A stretch of 64,000 bases of DNA from Lathyrus oleraceus (GCF_024323335.1 NC_066579.1:129456354-129520353); one strand, 5' to 3'. Positions 21,441-34,000 are shown, counted from the first letter of the stretch. Numbers and translations: made by a program. Notes: generated by a model not told the origin, from the letters alone.

Positions 21441-22946
21441 ATGACACAAAAGCTAGCAATGGGTTCAACATCATCACTTAGTAACCTCCACATTGTTTGC
21501 ATCCCTTTCCTTGCACCAGGTCACATTCTTCCCATGGTTGACATGGCCAAGTTACTGGCTAGGCATAAAGTGAAGGTAACCATTATCACCACACCCCTCA
21601 ATGCAATTCAATTCAAAACCAACATCAGTAGAGAGATTGAATTTGGTTCGCCAATCCAACTTCTAGAAGTGAAATTTCCAAATGAAGAATCTGGAATTCC
21701 AATGGGATGTGAAACCCTAGAAACACTTCCTTCAATGGATCTCAAAGGTAATTTCTTAATAGCTGTAAGTCTTCTGCAGAAGCCAATAGAAGAGCTTCTT
21801 GAAAAGCTAGAACCATTTCCAAGTTGCTTAATTGCTGATAAGCATATTCCATCTCTAGCTGATACAGCTATCAAGTTCAACATTCCAAGAATAATATTTG
21901 ATGGTACTAATTGCTTGAACCTCTTTTGCAATTACAGTATTCATACTTCTAGGGTTTCTGAAAATCTCAATTATTCAGATCAGTTTGTTATCCCTGGATT
22001 GCCACATAAAATTACAATGAAAAAATCTCAGCTTCCTATGGTATTCAGACCCGGTTCAAATGAATTGTTGAATGGTTTGCGTCAAAAAATACATGATTCA
22101 GAAGATGAATCATATGGGATAGTGGTGAATAGTTTTGAAGAGCTGGAAGATGGTTACGTGGAAGAGTATCAAAGAGTTACCGGACGTAAGGTATGGTGTG
22201 TTGGTCCTGTTTCATTATCAAATAAAGATGATATAGAAAAATCTCAAAGAGGTGGTCAGAATTTAACAATTGATGCAAATGAATATGTGAATTGGCTTGA
22301 TTCATGGCCTCAGGAATCAGTGATTTATGTTTGTCTCGGTAGTCTTAATCGTGTAACACCAAAACAATGGATAGAAATTGGTTTAGGGTTAGAAGCTACA
22401 AATAGACCATTCATTTGGGTGGTGAGAAAATCATATAAGTGGGATGAAGTGGAAACGTGGCTATTAGAAGATGGATTTGAAGAGAGGGTGAAAGGGAGAG
22501 GAATTTTGGTTAGAGGTTGGGCACCACAAGTTTTGATATTGTCACATAGATCAATAGGAGCCTTTTTGACACATTGTGGATGGAATTCAACATTGGAAGC
22601 TATATGTGCTGGTGTACCATTGGTAACATTTCCTATGTTTTCTGATCAGTTTTATAATGAGAAGTTGGTTGTACAAGTGATTGAGACTGGTGTGAGGTTG
22701 GGAGTTGAAAATGCTGTGAACTTTGGAGATGAAGATGAGTTTGGTGATGGTGTTCAAGTGAGTAGGGAAAAGGTTAAAGAGGCTATAGAGATGGTGATGG
22801 AGGAAGGTGAAGAGAAAAATGAGAGGAGAGAAAGAGCTAAGAAGTATGCTGATATGGGAAAGAAAGCAATTGAAGAAGGTGGTTCTTCTTATCTCAACAT
22901 GTTGATGTTAATTGAAGATATCATGCATTTCAAATCAAATGTCTAA
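21441..22946 (+). CDS. UDP-glycosyltransferase, UGT73-like (family 1), intronless
   Basis: A 501-residue single-exon protein, the usual length of plant family 1 UGTs. ATG 21,441 (MTQKLAMGSTSS) is the first ATG of the frame; M7 at 21,459 is an alternative start. It transfers a sugar from a UDP-sugar to a small lipophilic acceptor in the cytosol. The catalytic His is H28 in IPFLAPGHILPMVDMA, and its Asp partner is probably D133 in CLIADKHIPS. The PSPG donor-binding box is residues 360-403 (WAPQVLILSHRSIGAFLTHC start, then GWNSTLE, ending PMFSDQ). The final Gln suggests UDP-glucose, though this is not decisive. VIYVCLGSL and FIWVVRKS are UGT73-type signatures. Some legume UGT73 members act on triterpenoid saponins or flavonoids; acceptor unknown. 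No frameshift or missing residue is seen. It stands alone between transposon remnants. Confidence 0.93.
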   Translation: MTQKLAMGSTSSLSNLHIVCIPFLAPGHILPMVDMAKLLARHKVKVTIITTPLNAIQFKTNISREIEFGSPIQLLEVKFPNEESGIPMGCETLETLPSMDLKGNFLIAVSLLQKPIEELLEKLEPFPSCLIADKHIPSLADTAIKFNIPRIIFDGTNCLNLFCNYSIHTSRVSENLNYSDQFVIPGLPHKITMKKSQLPMVFRPGSNELLNGLRQKIHDSEDESYGIVVNSFEELEDGYVEEYQRVTGRKVWCVGPVSLSNKDDIEKSQRGGQNLTIDANEYVNWLDSWPQESVIYVCLGSLNRVTPKQWIEIGLGLEATNRPFIWVVRKSYKWDEVETWLLEDGFEERVKGRGILVRGWAPQVLILSHRSIGAFLTHCGWNSTLEAICAGVPLVTFPMFSDQFYNEKLVVQVIETGVRLGVENAVNFGDEDEFGDGVQVSREKVKEAIEMVMEEGEEKNERRERAKKYADMGKKAIEEGGSSYLNMLMLIEDIMHFKSNV

Positions 22947-23098
22947 ATTTAAGTTCAGTGATAGTTCCAAAGGCATTCATGTGTTGTATAACACATTTGA
23001 GTGATGTTTCGTATTTTCTTGAAATTATTATTAACTTTTATTGCTTGCTTGTGTTTTATTTTCACAAATGGAAACTGGTGGATTTATTTATGGATTAT

Positions 23099-23104
23099 AA
23101 TAAA
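23099..23104 (+). terminator. Possible polyadenylation signal of the glycosyltransferase
   Basis: AATAAA about 150 bases after the stop, in a T-rich 3' region. Plant signals are loose, so this is only a candidate. Confidence 0.35.
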
Positions 23105-23308
23105 TTGTTGTTTGTTTTGTTTAGAATTTTTATATTGGTTTCTTTTTATTTTATTTTGATAGAAATTGGGTTGTGAATTTTGAATGGAAATGGTGAATGA
23201 TGAGCAAGAATTTATCTGTTCAGTGTTTTCTTTTTATGTTTGAAATTTTATTGGGGTAACATTGCATCTATTTTGAAGTTTTAAACAACATACGTTGTAA
23301 TAAAATAA

Positions 23309-23450
23309 CAATTTTCTAAAGATTTTTTTTACATTGCTTGATTATTGGAGCAAAGTATAAATAATGGACATCACCTAAACGATTTTCTAAAGATTTTTTT
23401 TTACATTGCTTTATTATTGAACCAAATTATAAATAATGGACATCACCTAC
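23309..23450. repeat. Tandem duplication, 71-bp period
   Basis: Two diverged copies share TTTTCTAAAGATTTTTTTT, ACATTGCTT and ATAATGGACATCACCTA. Starts at 23,312 and 23,383. Confidence 0.8.
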
Positions 23451-24668
23451 CCCTCGGTTGGGATCGATAGAATTTTTTTATTTTTTGATTGAGCAAATAA
23501 TAGATAGAACAAGACATGTCTCTGATTCCCAACTACATTTAAAAGAAAATTACACATTCCTTCCATTAAGCAGACAACTCATATCTCTTTCATTAGGCTT
23601 CTTAAACTTTTTTTAGTTTTAAATTTAAAATTAACCTACCTATTTTCTCTATTAAATCTATTAAAGTGGAAATTATTTGAAAAAGTTTCATCTATCCTCT
23701 CGAATGGGCCGTCTAACCCATATAAAATCCCTAAATAATATACATTTCTCATCGGTTGATTGTCTGACTAATAAGAAAAATTATGTCTAGACTTAATTCT
23801 AGAATTCCTTATTCCCTTTATTCACAAATACTATTGAAACAGAGAAATATATATTTCTTCAATAAATGAAACGGACCCTAAACTTCATCTTCTCCACTCG
23901 AAACTTAATTTTCTTCGATAAACGAAACTCAAAACTCCATCTTCTCCGCTCGAACACCATTACTTCCACTAAAAGCAAAGGGAACGAAACATGAAACAAC
24001 ATAAAGGAAAGAAAAGGAAACAAAGCTTGATCCACCATTGTCTTCCTTGTCTTCATCATGTTTCTGTTAACTTAGCAATGTTAAGTTTTTTAGCTTCTTT
24101 ATGTATACTTATATAACGTGACTTGGCAAAGTTTTGAACCTAACAATGTTTTTAGCTTCTTGTGCATGCATGTAACTTAGCATTTTTTTTATTAATGGGC
24201 ATTATGGTCGTAATGACCCTAGTGACAAAAACCCCAATCTCATTCGATTTGTGTAGATTTCTGTAGGCTTTTCATTTGTATAGTATAACTTTGAGTTTTG
24301 ATTCTATTTGTATTGAATTTATTATTCATTTCACTAATGTGTAATGATTGATGAATTTGGTTCCTTTTAAAGTTAGTAAAATATCAAGTGAGTAAATCAA
24401 ATGATTTTTATTCAAAACGCATAATTTATTATGATATACTTGTTGATTTCACCATTGATTAGTAGATAAATGATCAATGATGCCCACATTTATCTCTAAA
24501 GTGAGTTAATAAGTTATGTAGATAAATGATGAGTCACTCTATCTTAATTTGAAAAATATTTCTCTAGTTAGGAAAACTTATTTCAATAACAAGTATTAGC
24601 TAGTGTGTGTGATTGGTTTTTATGGTTGTATTAGTTATTGAATTTTAATTTTATTTTTATAGAGTAGT
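23451..24668. other. No gene recognised
   Basis: AT-rich with scattered short frames lacking family features. The last part may be the 5' region of the CACTA relic that follows. Confidence 0.4.
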
Positions 24669-25565
24669 TATGGATCCTAGTTAGATTAAAGCTAATAAAT
24701 TAAGTGCGGAGTATATGAATGAAGTGGTTGAATTTCTTCAATTCGTTAAAAAAAATATTTCAGACAATAATGATTTTTTTTATTCTCCTAGTGTTTTCTT
24801 GTGGGAATACGAAAGAACGTGGAAATGAAGAAATATTGATCTATGTTGTGATGGAATTTTTCAAAATTATACAAGATGGACATGACTAGGTGAAGTGACA
24901 AAACCCATAACTAAGTCTCACAGAGAGGAAGTTAAAGTAGATATGGATGATCGACTAGAAGATATGATCCTTGATATTGGAGAAAATTCTTTTAAGAGAT
25001 CCCATATGTATGATACTTTTTATAGTGACAACAAAGATACGTTTATCTAGAGTGCAAAAATCTTATATGATTGTTAGTGGTGTCAAGGCTGTTTAATGTA
25101 AAGGAAAAAAGTGGGTGAAAAGATAAAAAGTTCCATTGAATTGCTTTAATTGTTGAAAGATATGTTTCCATAACGTAATTTGTTGTCAAACCATAATTAT
25201 GAGGCCTAGAATATATTGTGTCAAATGGGTATAGAATATATCAAAATACAAGCATGTCATAATAATTGCATATTATACATAAAAAGTACAAAAACTAAAT
25301 TAGTACACAAAGTATGGGGAGTCACACTACAAGTTGAAGGATAATGATGTTGATGATGATGATGTAAGCACAAAGGGTCCTCTTTCAAATGTGATGTGGT
25401 ACTGAACAATAAGTCCTAGGTTCTAGAGATTGTTTGCTATTGTAAATGAAGCAAAGAATATTATATGATATGCCGATGAAAGAAAAATTGACGAATTGAC
25501 ATAAAGCTGATTCTTTCCATTGGAAGAAAATTAATTCATTGTTTCTAATTTTGGCCATGAGCTAA
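24669..25565 (+). pseudogene. Decayed CACTA (En/Spm) transposase, N-terminal region
   Basis: The reading starts MDPS, a stop in place of the expected Trp, then IKANKLSAEYMNEVVEFLQF, which is the transposase-associated domain at the start of plant CACTA TNPD-type proteins. Further on are KPITKSHREEVKVDMDDRLE and DMILDIGENSFKRSHMYDTF, then LLKDMFP, NILCQMGIEYIKIQACHNNC and, near 25,460-25,565, text resembling the DGQLRHPADSLQWK region in broken form. Many stops and frame changes; the terminal repeats were not located. The family assignment rests on the order of these fragments. Confidence 0.75.
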
Positions 25566-25793
25566 GTGAAGGGAAATTGTTATATAAAACGCAGCGAAAA
25601 ACAAAACTTACCTTAAGTTGATCCTTATGAATGATGCATGATAAGAGACATAAACAATTACTTCTTGTGGTGATTAACACCTTTGATGCATAATCGGAAG
25701 AATGATCAGAAGCATTGAAAAAAGAACAATGCATGTGCTCGGTCCATACAAACAAAGTGTATTCAATCTCAACGCTAGTTGCTACAAATGAAT

Positions 25794-25795
<2 letters not shown>

Positions 25796-25871
<76 letters not shown>
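25796..25871. repeat. (GA)n microsatellite
   Basis: About 75 bases of GA with one GATA interruption near 25,837. The RERERE peptide it encodes is not a gene. Confidence 0.97.
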
Positions 25872-25874
<3 letters not shown>

Positions 25875-26753
25875 CATCTATGGTCTAAAACTGAGTTTCA
25901 TCAAATGCAAAAGCTTCTACATAAGGATTTTATTTATAGAATCGCTTGTGTATGGTGCAAGCTGAAAAAACCACACGTAAGTGCATTATGCCTTATGGTG
26001 TATTGTATTTCACTTAAGTACACGGTACCTATAACACCATGCATTAAATATCTAGAATATAATACATGATATGACACATAAGTACCGAGTCATCAAACAA
26101 ATAAAAAAAACATCATGTTCTAGGTTGAGTCTTAATACAACATAGAGTTAAAAAAATGGGAAATAGGAATACATTCATTCAAACTGAATAAACATCAGGT
26201 ACACAAAAAATAACAAAGATCTAGATAGCTAGATTTCCTTTCTCTTCCATTTATCATTCTTCTTGATCGGCTCATCTGAATATGATAAACAAATATAGGG
26301 TGAGACTATGTCTTAGTGAGTTCCTAGCAGGTTGACAAGATGGGTTATGACGACCTAACATAAATACTATGACTCTAAGTCCCATAACTATCTATATCAT
26401 GTGTCTATGTCTTTAGGATATAATCATTTCGATGCTATCAATTAGCCCTTAATCACTATTTATCAAATCCCCGACGTCTGGCATAGTTCTATGATCTTAC
26501 ACAGGGTTAGATAAACTATAACTAGCCTGGGATATGATTTATGATGCTTTGCATATTTGATTCACCTCGACTAACACAATTCATAGTTGCAGGACTTATG
26601 TAGGCTAGAATAAATAAGAAAACATAGTATCACATCCCGTTCTCGATCCTATTACCTAAATCGATACTCAAGATTAACCCATACTTATTATAAACATCTA
26701 AGCTTGCCCTATAGTAATTGTCTTTTCACTATGTTCGTTTTACATGACATACT
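25872..26753. other. No gene recognised
   Basis: Mixed-composition sequence without coding signature; probably old LTR or transposon filler. Confidence 0.35.
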
Positions 26754-26923
26754 TGTTAGAACAAGTTTGGTTCTACATCTACAATCATTAAGTTTTGATG
26801 ATAACAAAGTACAAAGATCAATTTTGTGTATTTCTATCATTGTTGTTCTTGGTCTTTGGTTTGAAAAAAGTTTTCATATCTGAAAACAAATTGAAACCCC
26901 CAATTCCTTGTGTTTCTTGAACA
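26754..26923 (+). repeat. Possible short 5' LTR of a copia relic
   Basis: Begins TGTTAGAACAAG and ends CTTGAACA, so the ends are inverted (TGTT/AACA). It is followed six bases later by a primer-binding site. No second copy is seen downstream in the window, so the left limit is uncertain. Confidence 0.45.
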
Positions 26924-26929
26924 TTTAAT

Positions 26930-26941
26930 TGGCATCAGAGC
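26930..26941 (+). other. Primer-binding site (initiator Met tRNA type)
   Basis: TGGCATCAGAGC, followed by TCCGGTTCTGG, 72 bases before the gag ATG. Standard for plant copia elements. Confidence 0.75.
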
Positions 26942-27012
26942 TCCGGTTCTGGTATTGACTTTTTTTGTGTTAAACACTTAACCGTGTCAGATTCCGTTTT
27001 TAGAAAAACAAT

Positions 27013-27890
27013 ATGACATCTACAAGAAACATTGAAAAAGATCATTATTCTTCTAAAAATCCAACCTTTGATGGAGAAAAGTTTGATTAATGGAAAGATA
27101 AAATCGAAAGTTTCTTCCTTGGATATGATGCAGATCTATGGGATATGATAGTGGATGTATACACATATCCTGTGGATTCAAATGGTGTAAAGCTTGAAAG
27201 AAACAAGATGGATGAACATAAAAAGAAGGACATTAAGAACCATCACTGATCAATAAAAATCTTGTTGAATGTTATTTCATATATTGAGCATGAAAAGATG
27301 ATTAATAGAGACTCAGCTAAGTCTATATTCGATTCTTTGAGGACGTCTCATGAAAGAAATGAACAAGTGAAGAAAATTAAGGCTCTAAATTTAATCCATA
27401 AATATGAAGCTTTCAAAATGGAAGAAGATGAAACTATTAAGGATATGTTCTCAAGGTTTTAAAGTCTAGTTGTTGGATTGATAATTTTGAATAAGGGCTA
27501 CACCACTGTAGATCATGCAAAGAAAATCATCAAAAGCCTGCCAAAGAAATGAAGGCATATGGTGACAACACTCAAGGTGTTAAAAGATCACAACTTTGGA
27601 AGAGCTTGTAAGCTCTCTAAGGAGTCATTAGATCAAGCTAAAAAAGGATAAGCCTCGTAGGAAAGGTAAATTTGTGGCTCTGAACTCTATAAGCAAGCTT
27701 GAAAAGACTAAATCTCTTCAAGTTAAAGAAAAAGAGTCTGAAGAAGGTTCTGATGAAGATGACTATATGTGTATACTATCCAGAAGGGTCAACCAACTCT
27801 GGAAGCAAATAAAGAAGAAGTTTAGAGCCTATAGAAGAACACGTGGAAGCTCTGAGTCAACCTCTTGGAAGAAGAAGTTGGGAGTTGTGA
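27013..27890 (+). pseudogene. Decayed Ty1/copia gag
   Basis: MTSTRNIEKDHYSSKNPTFD begins a gag of the DUF4219/UBN2 type: FDGEKFD then a stop in place of Trp, WKDKIESFF, YISYIEHEKM-like text, SAKSIFDSLRTSHERNEQV, KALNLIHKYEAFKMEEDETI and IIKSLPKK. At least five in-frame stops interrupt it. The Glu/Ser-rich region with SDEDDYMCILSRRVNQLW near 27,740-27,800 corresponds to the section before the zinc knuckle. The element text breaks off at about 27,890, and protease and pol are absent. Confidence 0.8.
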
Positions 27891-28790
27891 TGACTCATAA
27901 ACATATCGTATTTTTGACTCGATTTACATGCATTTTAGTGTCATTTTTATGTCCTTTTTATAGTATTATTCCGGTAGTGTGTGTATGTTTCAGATGGGTT
28001 TGAAGCCTTTGTAAGACGAAACGATAAAAATGGAGAAAACAAAAAGAAAAACCAAGTTCTCTACTATCACGACGGGGCCCTAACAACATGACAGTCGTGA
28101 CCCACCTAGGAGGTCTAACTGTCACCAGAAAATAAACTAAAATGAAGAAAATAAGCATGAGCAAGCTGACAAGTGGAACTTTATCCAGATGATGGTCATT
28201 ATCGTCCCCAGACTCATGAAGGACGACCCTTCATGGTTATGACGACCGACATGCTTCTGCATCCTAGAATTTTTGCCACTTTCAGAAAGTAGTTTCCTCC
28301 ACCTCTTATTTTTTCTCCACTACGTTGGCATTATTTTATTAACCTCCAGCATGATTTTTAGCTTATATATAAGACTGTTAGGACTTAGAAAAACAATCCA
28401 AGCTTATTGTAATAGCCATAGAATTCAAATTTGTAAAAGCGATTATCTTCTCACATTGAAGTAAATTGCAACTTTAGATCTTATGCGCTTGGAAATTTAT
28501 ATTTTGCAAGTATTGTTGCTGCTACTTTTTGCCATTGTTGCTGCTACTTTATTTTTTATCTTTCCAAAATTTTTATCAACATTTATTTCCAGCAACCTGT
28601 AGCAGAATTAAAGTCTCTATATGGAGTAGGTTATTATTATATTGAAGTTTATTATATCTAGGTTCCTATTCCTTTCAATTTTACTATAAGCCATTATACG
28701 TGCATGTTATATTCTATGTCTTTTACCTTAAATCTGAACATGAACATTACATGCCTTAAATTTACCGTATTAAATACGCCAACTTAAATT
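27891..28790. other. No gene; GC-richer repeat text
   Basis: 28,060-28,250 contains repeated GTCGTGACC/ACGACC phrases. ATTGTTGCTGCTACTTT occurs twice at 28,510-28,545. It resembles LTR-type sequence but cannot be placed in a family. Confidence 0.35.
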
Positions 28791-31340
28791 TGTTGGGTCC
28801 GGAATGTGAGGATATTCGTACCAACAAATAGTAAACTCAAACAAGTCAATACAAATGGTCAACAAAATTTAATTGACATTTATTCAATTAAAAATAATAA
28901 AATAATGCATTAAAATCAAATATGTTTTGTCCAATTCCTAAAATCTCATCAAAACACCAAATAAATGGCCATGATATTTATCATAGGTCAAACAGGTCAA
29001 AGGACCTTGGAGAAAAAATTTCATAATTTTTGGACATTTAAAAATATTTTGAAACAATTAAAAATAAATGCAAAATCAATTAATTCATGAAAATATTAAT
29101 AATGATCCAAAAAATAGTTTTAATTCAGAATATGAAAGAGAAAAATATTTGAAATTTTTTGGTGAAAGTCCCATATTTTTTGGATCAATATTGAATTTAA
29201 TATGAATTATTCAAGAAAATGCAATTAAAATAAAAATTCAGAAAATTTAAATTATGTGGACCATCAGATCTCCCTCATTAATTGAGGTGGCAGATCTGAT
29301 GATCCAAAGCGCGCGTTCCACATGTACCTTAGTCAATTGCGTTGTACCAATGGTAATTAAAAGGGACGATCAAGATTAAAATGTAATACATGGATCCTAT
29401 GGTTCACGGCCTTGCCAAGTCATCGCCGGAGCCAGAGCTCCGGTCATCTTCTCCGGTGGACCTTACCGGACTGGTCAGGATGAACCATCACCAAAAAGAA
29501 AAATAAGGACATGACCTTGAAGAAAAAATGGCATTGAGCTTGAATCTGACCTCCATTCATTCCAATTCCAAGTATATTATGAGATATGTGGAATTGAAAA
29601 TTGAGGTACATGAACTGAGTTGCTTCAATTTCATCTCAAAGCAACTCAATCTTCTTTCCTACATTGGTAGGACTTTAGACAACCAAAGAATCAATAGAAT
29701 TGAGCAAGAATTTGAGAGAATCGAAGAGTTTAAAATATCTGCAAATTACCTTCAATGGAGGTCTGAACATGATGGATCTTGATTTGGCTTGTGCTTGGAC
29801 TCACTTCAATTGCTTGCAGGAAGAGAATGGAAAGGTTTAGAAGCAATGGATTCCTGGAGAATTGAATTCCAAAATAGTGGAGATTCAAGCTCAAATTCAA
29901 ATGAATTTTTCAGGTTTATCCTTTGAGAGTGAAGGGTTTTCAATGAGGGATCAAAGTTGGCGCAATGGTGTTATGAATTCTGAGCAACTGAAGCTCTATT
30001 TATAGCTAAATCATATGATATTTGCACACTCACTTTCACTTTCCAAAATTGGCAAATGATGATGCAATGCTGCATGGGCGCGCATAGGCCCATGAAATGA
30101 TGGTTTGAAGTCCATAATTGAAGAGCAGATGTGTTGAAGTAGGCTTGGATTTCAAGGCACATGTACATTGATGCTTGAAGATTGATCCATGCCAAATGAT
30201 ATCAGCCTGTTTAAGCCATGCGCAGGCTATGCATTTCAAGTCCAAAATGAATGAATTTGGGCTCTTTAGACAGGTGAGATCAAGAGGAAAAAGTTTGATG
30301 TTTAACACTTTTTCATTTGGATCTTGGAACTTGGAGAAATTTGAGGTGGAAGTTTGGAAATATTTGACATATCAAAATTTTTATAACTATCAAGCCATAT
30401 GTCTCAATATTCCACCTTGCTTAACTTTTTATGGGAGCTCAAAATGAGAAACGTGTCTTCCTCAAAGTTGTATCTCTCTCAAAGACCTTAAAAATGGTCA
30501 CCAATTTCATGTCATTCGGATTTGAAATGATAGAATTATGCATTTTTGAAGTTTGGAAAAATCACTTGATCAATGGTATAGGTCAAAAGTGACCTATAAT
30601 GTAGCCTCATATCACATGCTCAAAAAAGTTGAATTAGATCCCACTCCAAACATAAACGTTTAAGTAGACACATTGAATTTGATTGTGCAGCTTGGAAATA
30701 TTTCATCTCATAAAGATTTAGCATGTTATGGCCTTGGGAAGTTGACTTTCAAATTAGGGTTTAGACAAAATGACCTATAATGTTTCAACATAGAAAATGA
30801 TTTTCCAAGAAAAACTTGCTCTAGGTCTCAACATGAAAGTTGTTTGTAATGTCATTTAGAGTAAGTTTTCTCTTGGAATAATTTTCATATGGTGAAAATT
30901 GTAGGAGATAGGGTCTAGGGAGACCCAGTTTTGATCAAATGAACTCATCTGGCCAACCACCATCAACCAACTTGCTAATTTCCAATTCTATTGACTTTCT
31001 TGGCTCATGGTAGATCATATATGCATAATATGATGAATTTTTAAGTGTCTCTTGAGAAATTTTATCAATTGGTGAGATAGCTTGTTGGAGAAGTTACTCA
31101 AGATACCTAGTCAAACTAGGGTTTCCAAGGCAAATCACCCTCAAACTCTTGAAGAAAACTTGATCAATATAACATGTAGAGATTACTCTGGAATATGGTG
31201 GACTAAAGAAAGAAACATGTCCTTGGATTCCTTGGATTAATCATGGGACTATGCAGACATTATGTTGTAAACATTCAGGATCATAATCATGTCTGACAAA
31301 CGTATAAGTTGGATGATGCTTTTATTGCGTAGTATTTCAT

Positions 31341-31345
<5 letters not shown>
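28791..31345. repeat. Long LTR-like dispersed repeat, non-coding
   Basis: About 2.5 kb without coding signature. It contains phrases I associate with long gypsy LTRs of vicioid legumes (CTTGCTCTAGGTCTCAACAT, GAAAGTTGTTTGTAATGTCA, TGTAGGAGATAGGGTC) and a TCCGGTCATCTTCTCCGG block near 29,440. The ends and orientation are unresolved; the family assignment is from memory of similar sequence. Confidence 0.4.

Positions 31346-31346
<1 letters not shown>

Positions 31347-31372
<26 letters not shown>
31347..31372. repeat. (GA)n microsatellite, short
   Basis: About 26 bases of GA at the junction between the LTR-like repeat and the copia relic. Confidence 0.95.
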
Positions 31373-34000
31373 ATAAGGTAAAAAAGATTGTATTATTGAA
31401 TACTGATTGTGCAAATAGAATTACAAAATATGTTTATTTATATACAACTAACTTGTATACTAAGTAAGAACCCATAATCCCTAATTAAATTTGAGTTTGG
31501 GCTAAACAACTTGGATTATATCACAATATACCCTCATATAATCCATGTTGTCGAACATAAGCTAATCATAGTCTATCTGAACTATTCCTAATTTCTTTCT
31601 CAAATTCAGGAATCTGTCGATCTTCAATTCTTTGGTGAAAATATCGGCCAACTGTGCTTCACTTGAGCAATTCCTTACTTCAAGTTCACCTTGATTTACC
31701 TTCTTCCTTAAGAAATAAAATCTAGCCAAAACTGGATTTATGGCTGACTTGTTGTCGATTTGCAGCACCAAATGTTTCTGTACTTCGACCTCAATCTCTT
31801 CTAGCACAAATTTGATCTAGATTTCTTGACACGAATCACATGATCCTACTATATATCCAGCCTTACACGATGATAATTCCACCACAAGTTACTTTCTCGC
31901 ACACCATTATATTGGGGCGACAAATACTTGAAAGAAATAACCATTTATGCTTCTTCGATCTTCCTTATCTCCACACTAATCAACATTTGAATAACAATTA
32001 ACCATAGCTTCATTTCTTTTAGAGTCTCGCCGAAATAGAATTCCATAGTTTATTGATCCTTTTAATTATCTTAGGATTCTTCTTGCAGCCTTCATGTGTG
32101 ACACCCTTGGTTCACTCGTGTATCTTCTCACTAATCCGACTGAGAAACCTATATCAGGTCAATAGTTGCACACATATCGCAGAGATCCGATATTTTGTTT
32201 GAACAAAGTTTCATCGACTTTGACTTTCTCTGCTTGCTTCTCCAACTTCAAATTTGGTTCGACAGGTGAAGATGCAAGAGTTGAATCATCCATCCTAAAT
32301 CTCTTGACTATCTCTTTGACATACTTTCTTTGATGTTGTACTATAGCTTGCTTCAACATTTGAAATTCCATGACTAGGAAATAAGAAAAGTTTCCCATAT
32401 TCGACATTTCAAATTCCCTCATCATCAGATCTTTGAACTTCGAAAAGTTTTCCAAGCTATTTCTAGTTACCAACAAGTCATCGACATATAACCTTTCCTT
32501 TCTTCCTCCTGACTCACAAACCCAGGAGGTTGTGTGACATAAACCTATTCATCGATCCATTAAAAAAATGATAATTTCACATCTAAGTGAAATGTTGACC
32601 TGCCTTACTTACATGCCAAGGCTACCACCACTCGAACAGTCTCTAATCTTGCTACTAGTTTATATACTTTAGAATATTCGAGTCCTTATCTTTGAAGAAA
32701 TCCTCAAGCTATTAATATTGCCTTGTGTCTTGCAATCGACCCATCAGTATTGTGCTTAAGCTTGAACACTCACTTCACTTTGATAGCTTTTGTATGTGTT
32801 GACAATTCGACTAACTTCCATGGGATGCTTCTTTCAATTGCTTGTAACTCTTCGACCATAGCAGACTTCCACTTCATATTCTTTAAATCCTTGCTATAGT
32901 TGTTTGGTTCAGCACCTGCAAGTAAAGCAAAATGAACTAACTCTCCATCTGGTGTGACTTCATCATCACCAGTCACTTTGTAGTCTTGAAGTCTTACTGG
33001 ATGAACTCTAGCTCTTTGAGGTCTACGGCTTGTGCTAGCCATACCCTCTTCGACTTTGATTATGTCGGGAATGTCAACAACTGATTTGACTGGAATATTG
33101 GCAATTGCTTTGACTTCAACTTTATCGATTTCTTCGCCGACACCATATCTCATCAATGGCTAGTTAATTGGATCACCAGAATTCTAATCCCATGAAGAAT
33201 TTTCATCAATAAAAATATCTCGACTCATTACGATATTCTCATTGATTGGATTGAATAGCCTGTATGCTCCAATTTTGTAATATCCTACTAGAATCATCGG
33301 TTCACTCTTGTAATCAAGTTTCCTTCTTCTCGCATCAGGAACATGCTTGGAACAAATAGAGCCAAACACCTTTAGATGACTCACTGATAGTTGTTTGCCA
33401 CTCCATACTTCTTTAGGAACCTTGTTCTTCAACTTTTTGGTAGGACACTTGTTCAGAATATAAACAGTAGTTGAAGTAGCTTCACCCCATAAAGATTTTG
33501 GCCAATTCTTCTACTTTAGGATGCATCTCGTCATGCCAATATGGTCTTGTTTCTTCTTTCTGCTATTCCATTACGTTGAGGCATGTAAGGAGCATTTACC
33601 TCATGATTAATACCACGTTCTGCACATTATTCTTCAAACATCGTTGATGTATATTCGCCACCTCCATCTGTTTGCAGAACCTTGATCTTCTTTTCACTCT
33701 AGTTTTTGACAAGTATTTTGAATCTCTTCAAGATTTCAAATACTCTGTCCTTTCATTTGATCACATAGATCCATAGCTTACAACTGTACTCATCGATAAA
33801 TAGACAAAAAATACCTATTTCCACCAATGGTATGATCTTCAAACGGGCCTTATACATCTGAATGTACTACTTCTAGTATGCAAGAGGATCTCATTGGCAT
33901 AGTCTAAACGAAAGAATTTATAAATTTCTTTTCAACTAAATAACCTTCATAGAGTTTATCGGGCATCTCAAACTAAGGATATATTTTAGATTTACAACAC
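31373..34000 (-). pseudogene. Decayed Ty1/copia element (integrase, RT, RNase H)
   Basis: On the minus strand, in the correct order: integrase core near 33,890-33,800 (LEVVHSDV, then a stop, GPF and GGN); integrase tail at 33,432-33,184 ([34 protein letters not shown]); linker and RT start at 33,156-32,770 (RRPQRARVHPVRLQDY, KWKSAMVEELQAIERS); RT middle at 32,476-32,159 (LKDLMMREFEMSNMGNFSYF-like, VKEIVKRFRMDDSTLASSPV, IGSLRYVC); RNase H at 31,807-31,562 (VLQIDNKSAINPVLARF, YFLRKKVNQGELEV). Stops and frameshifts separate the pieces. The short region 31,373-31,561 probably includes the 3' LTR edge. It is a different copia lineage from the element at 6.4 kb. Confidence 0.82.

Noticed and set aside
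25779..26069. Arg-Glu repeat protein at the GA microsatellite
   Set aside because: Product of the simple repeat; no homology on either side.
29528..29782. 84-residue plus-strand frame within the long LTR-like repeat
   Set aside because: Lies in dispersed non-coding repeat text; no domain.
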